A stretch of 64,000 bases of DNA from CAXXOK01 sp963675655. GTDB taxonomy: Bacteria; Bacillota; Clostridia; Christensenellales; Aristaeellaceae. Numbering within the stretch: position 1 is the stretch's first letter; the number at the start of each line of letters is the position of its first letter. The DNA lies in assembly GCA_963675655.1 (NCBI GenBank), contig OY776489.1, forward strand, positions 558,001-622,000. The letters are read 5' to 3'. The translations under genes and the position numbers were made by a program. Below are positions 34,331 to 42,861 of the stretch, one piece after another. The notes beneath the pieces are model-generated. The model searched no databases and had not been told where the DNA came from. It saw only the letters and a list, made by a program, of their open reading frames with translations.

Positions 34331-34980
34331 CGGTTGATCTTCCTTTCAGATGAGTGTTTTCAAAGTGTCACACCATAGGTGCGAGTGAAGAACGCAGTTC
34401 TTTGCATGTCCCTTTTACGCCGTGCCTGCGCGCGCAGGATTTCGCACCTTCGGGTACGAGGCTGCGGATGTGTGCCTGCGGGCACCGCAGAGGCTTTCCG
34501 CTCGCCCCTGCATCCTCAGGGGTTCGCTGTTACCGGCGGCTGCCTACGCGCGGCTGTCGCTCTCGGCGTTTCGGAAAGTCGTTCGCCGCTGCCTATGGCG
34601 GCGGTGTCCGGCAAGCCTTCACGCCATCAGCGCGACATACGCACGCTCCGCCTCGTTGGGGTTCCTGCGAACAGGGCGAAATCCGTTAGCTGGGTTGGCT
34701 ATTAAACGGTAATAATTCGTGCTGCACTTGTGCTTTTACTCCGCTTGCGTTTGTCTCTGCGGGGGCGCACGGGTTTCCTTGAAGGATGGGGCAGGCTTAT
34801 CGGCCATGCTACCAAAAGCAGCGATGGAGGACTTTCCTGTACCGCAAGGGTGCCTCATCCTGCGAACCGCCGTTTCGCAAGGCGATCCGAAGGCTTCCCA
34901 ATGGGCGATCGAAAAACCCTTCGGTGCATTCGCAGGCGTATCCTCTACACTGTCGCGGGCACAACCGCAGCATCGCCGGT
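34331..34980. repeat. 650-nt hairpin-rich non-coding block between ygeY and ygeW
   Basis: No credible gene is seen; frames in it are arginine-rich and start nowhere sensible. On the plus strand it contains many short perfect hairpins. Examples are CCTGCGC/GCGCAGG (34425-34438), ACC-TTCG-GGT (34447-34456), GTGCC-TGCG-GGCAC (34472-34485), CCCCTG/CAGGGG (34505-34522), CGCCGC/GCGGCG near 34585-34604, and TGCGAA/TTCGCA (34861-34879). Two of the loops (TTCG, TGCG) are of the stable UNCG type when read on plus. It ends exactly at the ygeY stop codon. I take it as a dispersed repeat or a structured RNA; which is undecided. Confidence 0.5.
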
Positions 34981-36183
34981 TTAGTCAGCGCAATACAACG
35001 TGGGCATTGCCGCGTATACCGCGCAGCAGCGTACCAAATCTTCTTTCCATGTGCGTTCGTTGGGGGCATGGGCCTGCGCTTCTTTACCGGGGCCAAACCC
35101 GATGCAGGGAATGCCCTCGCGCCCCATGATGCTCACGCCATTGGTGGAGAATGTCCATTTATCCACATACGGTTCGCCAAACATGCCGCGATAGCTCTCC
35201 ACCATGGCCTGCGTCGCCGCGTGATCCTCGGGGATGACCCATGTGGGGAAGTAGCAGTCCGTCGGGTATGTAAGTCCGGTCCAGCTGGGACGGCTGTACT
35301 GGTACATGGTTACCTCGGCATTGTATTTCTGGCAGCTGGGCAGCTCGCGCACCTCTTCCAGCGCGCTCTGGTAGGTTTCGCCGTCCGTCAGGCGACGATC
35401 CAGCGAAACGGCGCAGCCGTCCGCCACAGCGCAGCGGCTGGGCGATGTGTAGAAAATCTCGCTTACCGTTACCGTACCCTTGCCCAGGAACGGGTCGTAA
35501 TGCAGACGCTCGTTGAGTTCGCGGATTTCCTGCAAAATATCGGCCATCATATAAATGGCGTTCTTACCGCGCTCCGGCGCGGAGCCATGGCAGCTGACGC
35601 CCTGCACTTCCACACGGATTTCCATACGGCCGCGCTGGCCGCGGTAAATGTTGCCGTCCGTCGGCTCGGTAATCACCACAAATTCCGGGCGTACCTTATC
35701 TTCGTTAATAATGTACTGCCAGCACAGGCCGTCGCAATCCTCTTCCTGCACAGTGCCGGTAACCAGCACGCGATACTTATCGGTCAGCAGTCCCAAATCC
35801 TTCATCACTTTAGCGCCATATACCGCGCTGACGATACCGCCCAGCTGGTCGCTCGCGCCGCGGCCGCCGATTTCACTATCGTCCTCAAACCCTTCGTAGG
35901 GGTCAAATTCCCAATTGTCGCGGTTGCCGATGCCTACTGTATCGATGTGCGCGTCATAGGCGATCAGCTTTTCGCCCGTGCCCATGGTGCCCAGTATGTT
36001 GCCCATCGGGTCGATCTCGACTTTATCAAAGCCAACGGCTTTCATTTCCTGCGCGATCCGTTTAATCACCTTTTCCTCGCCGCAGCTTTCGCCGGGGATG
36101 GCGATTAAATCACGCAGGAACGCCGTCATCGCTTTTTCATACCCCTGGGCGGATGCCTTTACCTGTGCAAAATCCATGATCAT
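34981..36183 (-). CDS. ygeY: M20-family hydrolase of selenium/purine metabolism
   Basis: The enzyme has 400 residues of the metallopeptidase M20 type. Metal ligands include His79 and Asp81 in AYDAHIDTVG, the Asp in RGASDQLGG, and the Glu pair in VQEEDCDG. YgeY is annotated as a putative selenium-metabolism hydrolase and is part of the gut bacterial purine-degradation cluster with YgeX and YgeW; deacylation or decarbamoylation of a diaminopropionate derivative fits. Two ATGs (36183, 36177) follow AAGGAG, and the second has the more usual spacing. It begins 15 nt after ygeX. Confidence 0.93.
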   Translation of the reverse strand: MIMDFAQVKASAQGYEKAMTAFLRDLIAIPGESCGEEKVIKRIAQEMKAVGFDKVEIDPMGNILGTMGTGEKLIAYDAHIDTVGIGNRDNWEFDPYEGFEDDSEIGGRGASDQLGGIVSAVYGAKVMKDLGLLTDKYRVLVTGTVQEEDCDGLCWQYIINEDKVRPEFVVITEPTDGNIYRGQRGRMEIRVEVQGVSCHGSAPERGKNAIYMMADILQEIRELNERLHYDPFLGKGTVTVSEIFYTSPSRCAVADGCAVSLDRRLTDGETYQSALEEVRELPSCQKYNAEVTMYQYSRPSWTGLTYPTDCYFPTWVIPEDHAATQAMVESYRGMFGEPYVDKWTFSTNGVSIMGREGIPCIGFGPGKEAQAHAPNERTWKEDLVRCCAVYAAMPTLYCAD

Positions 36184-36198
36184 TCCACTCCTTATTCT

Positions 36199-37410
36199 TT
36201 ACAGCGACGCGACCGCGCCGTTCCAAACGATGTTTTGATAATTCTCCGGGTCGGTATCCCCTTCGGTGGAAAACAGCAGCACACGGGACTGCGCCGTAAG
36301 CCCGAGCTGCTCTTTGAGCTGCGTGTACGCCGGATCGGTCATAATGGCGCTTACCACGCCCATGCCGACCGCGCCGCTTTCGCCGGAAATCACTTGCGGA
36401 TCGCCCTTCACCGGCGCACCAAGCATACGCATTCCGCGCGCGCTGACCCAATCCGGGCAGCTAAGGAAAAAGCCAGTATGGTTGCGCAGAATATCCCACG
36501 AGAGTGTGTTAGGCTCGCCGCAGGCCAGCCCCGCCATAATGGTTTGCAAATCACCTTCCACCACGCGCGGCTTTCCGTCTCCCGCCAGCGCGCCGCGGTA
36601 AAGGCAATCCGCCGCAGCCGCTTCCACCACCGTCACCACAGGCGGATGATCGGCGAAGAAATTGGTCATATAGCCCTGCACCGCACCCGCAAGCGAACCG
36701 ACGCCCGCCTGAATAAACACATGTGTTGGCGCGCCGCCGGTCGCAGCCACAAACTGGTCGGCCGCCTCGCGCGCCATAGTACCGTAGCCCTGCATAATAT
36801 GGCTGGGAATATCCTCGTAGCCCTCCCATGCGGTGTCCTGCACCATAACGCCATGGGGCGTTTCGTCGGCTTCCTTGGCCGCGATGCGGACGCAATCGTC
36901 ATAATTTACGTCCTCAATGGTCACGTCCGCGCCCTCGCGGGCAATGTTATCAAACCGGATTTTCACACTGCCCTTGGGCATGTGCACCACAGCTTTCTGG
37001 TGCAGCTGCTTAGCCGCCCACGCTACGCCGCGACCGTGGTTGCCATCGGTCGCGGTAAAAAAGGTAGCCTGTCCAAACTCCTCACGAAGCGCATCGGACG
37101 TAAGATAAGCGTAATCCACTTTGCTGATGTCCCGGCCCAGCTCGCCCGCAATGTAGCGCCCCATAGCGTAGGAACCGCCTAGCACCTTGAAAGCGTTCAG
37201 GCCAAAGCGATAGCTTTCGTCCTTCACACACAAAGCGCCCAACCCCAGGTGTTTAGCCATGCCCGCCAAATTCGCCAGCGGCGTTACGCTGTACTGCGGA
37301 AAACTCTGGTGAAAGCGGAAAGCCTGCTCCACATTGGTCAGGCTCATAATGGATAGATGCTTATCGTCCGACTTGGGTAGGTGATTGGCTGTCCATTCAA
37401 TCGGTTGCAT
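36199..37410 (-). CDS. ygeX: Diaminopropionate ammonia-lyase
   Basis: This PLP enzyme has 403 residues and cleaves 2,3-diaminopropionate to pyruvate and two ammonia. The PLP lysine is Lys75 in GLNAFKVLGGSYA. FTATDGNHGRGVAWAA binds the cofactor phosphate/substrate side, and GVGSLAGAVQGY is the glycine loop. Length is standard for YgeX/DpaL. It lies upstream of ygeY in the same operon and is the step that brings purine carbon to pyruvate. GGGAGG lies 8 nt before the ATG. Confidence 0.96.
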   Translation of the reverse strand: MQPIEWTANHLPKSDDKHLSIMSLTNVEQAFRFHQSFPQYSVTPLANLAGMAKHLGLGALCVKDESYRFGLNAFKVLGGSYAMGRYIAGELGRDISKVDYAYLTSDALREEFGQATFFTATDGNHGRGVAWAAKQLHQKAVVHMPKGSVKIRFDNIAREGADVTIEDVNYDDCVRIAAKEADETPHGVMVQDTAWEGYEDIPSHIMQGYGTMAREAADQFVAATGGAPTHVFIQAGVGSLAGAVQGYMTNFFADHPPVVTVVEAAAADCLYRGALAGDGKPRVVEGDLQTIMAGLACGEPNTLSWDILRNHTGFFLSCPDWVSARGMRMLGAPVKGDPQVISGESGAVGMGVVSAIMTDPAYTQLKEQLGLTAQSRVLLFSTEGDTDPENYQNIVWNGAVASL

Positions 37411-37491
37411 GTATTGTTCCTCCCAGCGATAATGCCGCTTCTCCCCGGCGGCTGTGCTGATACCGGCAAAAAGCGCGAAAAAAGCGCGCCC

Positions 37492-37983
37492 CTATTCCTC
37501 TTTGCCCACGTGCTTGTAGGTTTCCTCCACAATGCGTTCCATGGCATTAAGAATGCTCTCATATCCCGTACAACGGCACAGATGGCCGGAAATCAGCTTA
37601 CGCAGTTCTTCGCGGCTGTATCGCTTACCGGTACCCACAATTTCCACCGCGCTCATAATCAGCCCCGGTGTGCAAAAGCCGCACTGGGTCGCCGCCTCGT
37701 CGATAAAAGCCTGCTGAATCGGGCTTAGTTCACCAGTCGGGCTTTTTAACCCCTCTACCGTCATAATATTGCGGCCTTCCGCCCACAGCGCAAGGTAGAT
37801 GCAGCTGTCCATAGCTTCGCCGTCTACCAGTACGGTGCACGCACCGCACTCGCCCACTTCGCAGCCTTTTTTTACGCTGGTCAGCCCCAGCCGGTTACGC
37901 AGCGCATCCAGCAGACTTTCGCGCTCGTCTACCGGTATGCTTACCTCGCGTCCGTTTACAGTCATATTCAGCGTTTTAAACAT
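37492..37983 (-). CDS. xdhC: Xanthine dehydrogenase iron-sulfur subunit
   Basis: The protein has 163 residues. ATG 37983 has GGGAGG 8 nt ahead. It binds two [2Fe-2S] clusters: GCEVGECGACTVLVDG with a later Cys in MDSC, then TQCGFCTPGLIMS and GHLCRCTGYES. It overlaps the xdhB stop by 8 nt (ATGTTTAA holds both start and stop), so translation is coupled. Electrons from the XdhA molybdenum centre pass through it to FAD in XdhB. Confidence 0.95.
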   Translation of the reverse strand: MFKTLNMTVNGREVSIPVDERESLLDALRNRLGLTSVKKGCEVGECGACTVLVDGEAMDSCIYLALWAEGRNIMTVEGLKSPTGELSPIQQAFIDEAATQCGFCTPGLIMSAVEIVGTGKRYSREELRKLISGHLCRCTGYESILNAMERIVEETYKHVGKEE

Positions 37984-38863
37984 CCGCTTCGCCTCCCGCA
38001 TTGATGATGGCCTGTTTCACCGCGCGCTTGCCCAGCTCGCTTACAAGCTGCAAACGGAACTCCTTGCTGGCGCGCCAGCTGGTGCGGGGCTTTACCTCGC
38101 CGGTCGCCCCCTCGGCAATCGCGTCCAAAAGCGCGGCAGTAATGGGTTTCCCCTTGGCAGCTTCTTCAGTTTTCACACAGCGCATCGGGGTCGGCGCGGC
38201 TACGCCGTACGCCAGCCGCAGCGCGGCAATCGCTTTTTTATCGTTCGTCAGCTTCACCATGGCAGCACAGCCAAGGGTAGCAATTTCCATGGCGTTACGT
38301 TTGCCGTATTTCAGGTAGCAGCCGCCAAAATCCGCATAATCGGCTTTCGCCACATGGATAGCGACCAAAATTTCATCGTGCTTGCGTACGGTCTTTCCCG
38401 GCCCCGTGTAAAACTCGCGGATGGGCACCATGCGCGTACCTTCGCTGCCCGTCAGTTCCAGTATGGCGTTCAGCGCCCAAAGGGAGCTGGCACTATCGGC
38501 GCTGGTTACGCCGTTGCAAACGTTGCCGCCTATGGTACCGATGTTGCGAATCTGCGGTCCTCCTACCTGATCGACCGCGTAGGCCAGCATAGGCATGGTG
38601 CGCAAAATGATGGGATTGTTAGCAATATGGCTAAACGAGGTCGCGGCCCGGATGATGATTTCCCCATCGTCCGTTTCCTCGATGCCGTTGAGTGATTCAA
38701 TGCCGTGGATGCTCACCAGCGAACACCCGGCCAGACGTCCTTCGCGGATTTGGATGAGCACATCGCTGCCGCCGGAAATAACGACGGCGCTTTCATCCTG
38801 CTTGAGGGCGCGAACCGCATCCATTACGCTGGTTGCCTGATAATATTTCTCGATGTCATACAT
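37976..38863 (-). CDS. xdhB: Xanthine dehydrogenase FAD-binding subunit
   Basis: The protein has 295 residues of the CO dehydrogenase flavoprotein/XdhB type. FAD motifs are VISGGSDVLIQIREG near the N-terminus and TIGGNVCNGVTSADS (the TxGGN motif). The C-terminal domain is present (LDAIAEGATGEVKPRTSWRA). AAGGAGG lies 9 nt before the ATG, and the gene is 52 nt after xdhA. It would pass electrons to NAD or ferredoxin. Confidence 0.95.
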   Translation of the reverse strand: MYDIEKYYQATSVMDAVRALKQDESAVVISGGSDVLIQIREGRLAGCSLVSIHGIESLNGIEETDDGEIIIRAATSFSHIANNPIILRTMPMLAYAVDQVGGPQIRNIGTIGGNVCNGVTSADSASSLWALNAILELTGSEGTRMVPIREFYTGPGKTVRKHDEILVAIHVAKADYADFGGCYLKYGKRNAMEIATLGCAAMVKLTNDKKAIAALRLAYGVAAPTPMRCVKTEEAAKGKPITAALLDAIAEGATGEVKPRTSWRASKEFRLQLVSELGKRAVKQAIINAGGEADV

Positions 38864-38915
38864 CGCTGCAAACCTCCTTCATCACCGCAGGGCGGTGTAT
38901 AAAGCACTTTCTGTG

Positions 38916-41231
38916 TTATGCCTCCGTACGCCGGTCGGGGATCAGCCCGGCATCAACAAACCCTTCCACCAGTTTTTGCGGGCTCAGCGGCAAGGTGTTA
39001 AAGTGCACGCCGGTTGCCTGCAATACCGCATTGCGGATGGCGGGAGCGGGAGAGACAGTCGGCGGCTCGCCCAGCGACTTGTTGCCGTAGGGGCCGGACG
39101 GATCGTTCAGCTCCACAAACGCCGCTTCCAAATCGGGTTGATCCATGGAGGTGGGAATTTTATAATCCAGCAGGTTATCGTTCAAAGGCCGACCCTTATC
39201 ATTATACAGCAGTTCTTCGGACAGCGCGTAGCCCATGCTCATACTCATGCCGCCCTGCACCTGCCCTTCGGCCAGTTTGGGGTTGATGATCACGCCGCTG
39301 TCGTGCACGTTAAGCAGCCGGAGTACCGTAACCTTGCCAAGGGGGATATCCACCTCTACCTCGGCAAAGCTAACGCCGGTGGAAATGGTGTTCTCTTTGC
39401 AGTCGATGCTGCACTCGGCCGAGATACGCTCGGCACGCTCGCGGCTATACTGCGCTTCCATCGCCAGTTCGCTTACGGCCAGCAACTGCTTGCCGTTTGT
39501 TTTACGGACGATGTAATCTTCGCGGATGTCCAACTCCTCAATCCGTTTTTTCAGCTTGAAGGCGGCATAATCCAGTATGTTGTGTTTCAGCAGTTCGCCT
39601 GTGCGTTTGGCTGCCTGCCCGCTTACATATGTCTGGCGGGAAGCATACGCGCCCAGGTCAAACGGTGATACGTCCGTATCCTGCGTGGATACGATGTGGA
39701 TATTCTTTTCGGTAATGCCGGTCGCTTCAGCGGCCATTTGGGTAAACACGGTATCCGCGCCCTGCCCAATCTCGGTCGCGCCCATTTGCAGGCTTACGGA
39801 GCCGTCCTCATTTAAGAACATGCGGCAACCGGCCGTCTCCAGCGAGATGGGATAGACGCCTGTTTTATAGGTAAACATCGCCATGCCCACGCCGCGGCGT
39901 ACCGGGCCGGTCTGGTTTTGATATTTCGCCCGCTTTTCCGCCCAGCCAAACAGCTCGCTGCCCTTGAGGGCACACTCCCGGATGCCGTTGGTATACGCGG
40001 GGATGCCCGTGCCCGGGTCCACATAGCCGACAGGTATCGCGTTTTTCAGCCGTAGCGCCAGCGGGTCCATCTTCAGTTCCATCGCCAGATCGTCCATCAA
40101 GCTCTCGGTAATAAAATCCGACTGCGGAATGCCGTAGGCGCGCATTGCCCCCGCGGCGGTATGGTTGGTATATACGGTATAGCCCTTGCCTTCGGTAATT
40201 TTCTCATCGTGGTAGAGCTGTTTAAACATGGTAATGGTATTCGCGCAAATGGAGTGTCCGTGGGAGGCATAGCCGCCCTGATCGCTATACACTTCCAGCT
40301 TGCGGGCAACCAGCGTGCCGTCTGCGCGGGCCAGCACTTTGGCTGTGCCGTGTATGGCGTGGCGTACACGCGTGCAGGCCATAGTTTCTTCGCGGGTAAT
40401 TTCCAGCTTCACCAGCCGTCCGCCGACCTGCTGGCAGAGGAAGGCGTTCAGCGGCTCGTACAAAACATCCTGCTTATTACCAAAACCGCCGCCGATATAG
40501 GGCTTGATAACGCGAATCTGCGCCCAGGGCACGCCCAATGCCTGCCCCACTACGCGGCGTACAATGTGCGGAATCTGCGTGGAAGAGACAACCGTAATCC
40601 GGCCGTTTTCCATATAAGCATAGGATTGCACAGGCTCCAGATGGCAGTGCTGTACCGCCTGCGTGCCATACGCGCCCGTAACCTCGATGGCGTCCGGCTC
40701 CTGCGCTTTTGCCTCGTCATATGTGCCTTCGCCCACTGCGTAGCCGCTGCTGCCCAACAGGTTGGTTTCGCGCACTTCCGGGTGGATGGGAATCGCGCCT
40801 TCCTTAAGCGCGTCTTCCGTGCTCAGGATCGGCGGATATTCTTCATATTCTACTTTGATCAGCCGCGCAGCGCGTGCGGCGGCGACTTCATCCTCCGCCA
40901 CGACAGCGGCAATGTCGTCTCCATATACACGTACCCGCTGATTGAGAAGCTTACGGTCGTACACGTCCCCCTTGCTTAAATCCAACGAGTAGGGGTGACC
41001 GGCTGTGGCGAATAATATATCCGGCACATCAAAACAAGTGACGATTTTCACAACGCCCTTTACACTAAGCGCTTCGCTCAGGTCAAAGGACAGTACTTTG
41101 CCGTTGGCGATGGTGCTGCGCACCACTTTGGCAACAAGCGCGCCGGTCGGCAGCAGATCGGCCGTATATTTGGCCGCTCCGGTTACCTTATCGTACGCGT
41201 CTACACGTTTAATGCTTTCTCTGACACCCAT
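38916..41231 (-). CDS. xdhA: Xanthine dehydrogenase molybdenum-binding subunit
   Basis: The protein has 771 residues, close to E. coli XdhA. The N-terminal hammerhead domain covers about 1-130. The molybdopterin domains show YIGGGFGNKQDVL, GAMRAYGIPQSDF and QMGATEIGQGADTV, and end with the catalytic Glu in YGNKSLGEPPTVS. Substrates would be hypoxanthine and xanthine, and in reverse possibly urate. The active-site sequence differs from XdhD (GNKSLGE against GAKGIGE), so the two enzymes probably act on different purines. AAGGAGG lies 7 nt before the ATG. Confidence 0.95.
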   Translation of the reverse strand: MGVRESIKRVDAYDKVTGAAKYTADLLPTGALVAKVVRSTIANGKVLSFDLSEALSVKGVVKIVTCFDVPDILFATAGHPYSLDLSKGDVYDRKLLNQRVRVYGDDIAAVVAEDEVAAARAARLIKVEYEEYPPILSTEDALKEGAIPIHPEVRETNLLGSSGYAVGEGTYDEAKAQEPDAIEVTGAYGTQAVQHCHLEPVQSYAYMENGRITVVSSTQIPHIVRRVVGQALGVPWAQIRVIKPYIGGGFGNKQDVLYEPLNAFLCQQVGGRLVKLEITREETMACTRVRHAIHGTAKVLARADGTLVARKLEVYSDQGGYASHGHSICANTITMFKQLYHDEKITEGKGYTVYTNHTAAGAMRAYGIPQSDFITESLMDDLAMELKMDPLALRLKNAIPVGYVDPGTGIPAYTNGIRECALKGSELFGWAEKRAKYQNQTGPVRRGVGMAMFTYKTGVYPISLETAGCRMFLNEDGSVSLQMGATEIGQGADTVFTQMAAEATGITEKNIHIVSTQDTDVSPFDLGAYASRQTYVSGQAAKRTGELLKHNILDYAAFKLKKRIEELDIREDYIVRKTNGKQLLAVSELAMEAQYSRERAERISAECSIDCKENTISTGVSFAEVEVDIPLGKVTVLRLLNVHDSGVIINPKLAEGQVQGGMSMSMGYALSEELLYNDKGRPLNDNLLDYKIPTSMDQPDLEAAFVELNDPSGPYGNKSLGEPPTVSPAPAIRNAVLQATGVHFNTLPLSPQKLVEGFVDAGLIPDRRTEA

Positions 41232-41270
41232 AAAGGGCTACCTCCTTATCACCCGCCGCCGGCGGATGGG

Positions 41271-42542
41271 TTATCCGTTGGGGAAAATGGCCTTTCCAGC
41301 CACATACTTCTGTACAATAGTGCAATCGCCCGGCAGGTATAGCGCCCGTTCCAGCCGCTCCCGTACCGTCAGCTCCTGCGGGTGTGGCAAGCCCGAATCA
41401 TCCAGCACGATTGCGTCCAGCTCGTAACCGGGTGCAAACCCGCCCACTTTGCCAAAGAACGCGCCGCCGCCCTTCGTAGCCAAATAAAACGCTTCATCCA
41501 GCGTCAGCGCGCTGTCCTCCTGATCGATCAGTCGCCAGTAAAGTTTGCTCATCTGCACGGTATCGGTAACCACACGGAACATATCGATGGTTTGTCCGCC
41601 CGCCACATCCGTACCCAGGCCTACGCTTACCCCGGCCTTGAGCAGCTTGCGCACCGGCGCGATGCCGGAGCGGATGTTGGTGTTGGATGCCGGGCAATGC
41701 GCTACCGTAACGCCGCGGCGCTTGAGCAGGTCGATTTCGTCCGCTTCGGGGTACACCACATGCGCCATGATGCTACGAGGCGTTAAAAGCCCATACCGGT
41801 CGTATGCGTCCGCGTAGCTCTTCGTATCCGGGCAAAGCTTGCGTACCCACTCAATCTCATCGCGGTTCTCCGACAGGTGAGATTGCACCGGCGCATCGTA
41901 GGTTTGCATCAGCCGCTTAAGCCCGCCCAGCAACTCGTTGCTGCAAGAGGGGATAAAGCGCGGGGTCAGCATAGGCGCAATGCCTTCAAACCGTTTTGCC
42001 GACTGTGTAAGCCACTCTTCGGCGTCCGCCTCGGCCTGCGCCGCGTTCAGCTCGCACAAGGTGGCAGGCGCGTTGCGGTCCATGCTTACCTTGCCAACAT
42101 AACCGCGCAGCCCCGCGGCTGATAATTTTTCCATCAGCAGCAGCGTTGCCGGTACATGCAGGGTCGCAAAACAGCACAGGCGTGTGGTGGCGCTTTGCTG
42201 TATTGCTTTTACAAACAGATCATACGCACGCTGCGCATAATCCAAATCGTCATACTTGCTTTCTTCGGGAAAAGCGCGCTGGTTCAGCCACTCAATCAGT
42301 TCCAGGTCCATCCCCAGGCCGCGGTAGGCAAATTGGGGCGCGTGCAGATGCAAATCACAAAACCCGGGCAATATCAGCCGGTCACCGTAATCTACCAGCG
42401 GCAGGGCGGCAAACTGCGCGGGAAGTGCGGCAAACACACCGGCACAAACACCGTCCTGATATACTAGATACCCGCCCGGAAGCGTCGTTAAACATTCCGG
42501 GCTTTCACTGAAGCAGAGATTGCCCTTGAGTATGTAATCCAC
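41271..42542 (-). CDS. guaD: Guanine deaminase
   Basis: This zinc amidohydrolase has 423 residues and converts guanine to xanthine and ammonia. Ligands are His65/His67 in CDLHLHAPQF, His in QSHLSENRDE, VYPEADEI and the Asp in GLGTDVAGG. TPRFIPSCSNELLGGL is characteristic of guanine deaminases. The start is GTG at 42542 with GAGG 7 nt ahead. It is the first gene behind the consensus promoter of the whole purine locus, so guanine likely enters the pathway here. Confidence 0.94.
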   Translation of the reverse strand: MDYILKGNLCFSESPECLTTLPGGYLVYQDGVCAGVFAALPAQFAALPLVDYGDRLILPGFCDLHLHAPQFAYRGLGMDLELIEWLNQRAFPEESKYDDLDYAQRAYDLFVKAIQQSATTRLCCFATLHVPATLLLMEKLSAAGLRGYVGKVSMDRNAPATLCELNAAQAEADAEEWLTQSAKRFEGIAPMLTPRFIPSCSNELLGGLKRLMQTYDAPVQSHLSENRDEIEWVRKLCPDTKSYADAYDRYGLLTPRSIMAHVVYPEADEIDLLKRRGVTVAHCPASNTNIRSGIAPVRKLLKAGVSVGLGTDVAGGQTIDMFRVVTDTVQMSKLYWRLIDQEDSALTLDEAFYLATKGGGAFFGKVGGFAPGYELDAIVLDDSGLPHPQELTVRERLERALYLPGDCTIVQKYVAGKAIFPNG

Positions 42543-42586
42543 TGGTTATCCTCGCGTTCCCGCAAAAGTATTTGTCTCCTGCGCTT

Positions 42587-42615
42587 ATTATAAATCCCGC
42601 CCCAACCGATGTCAA
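42587..42615 (-). promoter_or_regulatory. Perfect consensus sigma-A promoter of the purine locus
   Basis: On the minus strand: TTGACA (42615-42610), 17-nt spacer, TATAAT (42592-42587). All 12 consensus bases match. The leader to guaD is about 40 nt, too short for a riboswitch. No clear operator is seen between promoter and start. Confidence 0.9.
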
Positions 42616-42629
42616 ATGCCATTAAAATA

Positions 42630-42662
42630 AAGGATACGCGCCGTTATACGGCACGCATCCTT
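42630..42662 (-). terminator. Intrinsic terminator of the endonuclease/phosphatase-family gene
   Basis: A 14-bp stem with two mismatches (arms 42630-42643 and 42649-42662) is followed on minus by TATTTTAATGG. It ends just ahead of the purine promoter and insulates it. Confidence 0.75.
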
Positions 42663-42861
42663 GCGCAAACAGCCGTTTTGAGGCAGGGAAACCGCCGGGT
42701 GGTTCTCCATCCAAATCCACCGCTAAAAACGATCCCCAAAGCCGGGGTATCCGGCGGATGCACCGCCTAAGCGGGCACCGTTGCCCACATACTTAATTCA
42801 ACAGCGGCATGCTTATATCCTGCCTGCGGCAGCCTGGCGGGCAGTGCGGCCAAACGGAGCG

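Noticed and set aside
34379..35129. Several overlapping frames of about 100-136 codons in the 650-nt block
   Set aside because: They overlap each other in different frames, are arginine-rich, lack ribosome sites, and one runs into ygeY on the opposite strand. Structured or repetitive DNA explains them better.
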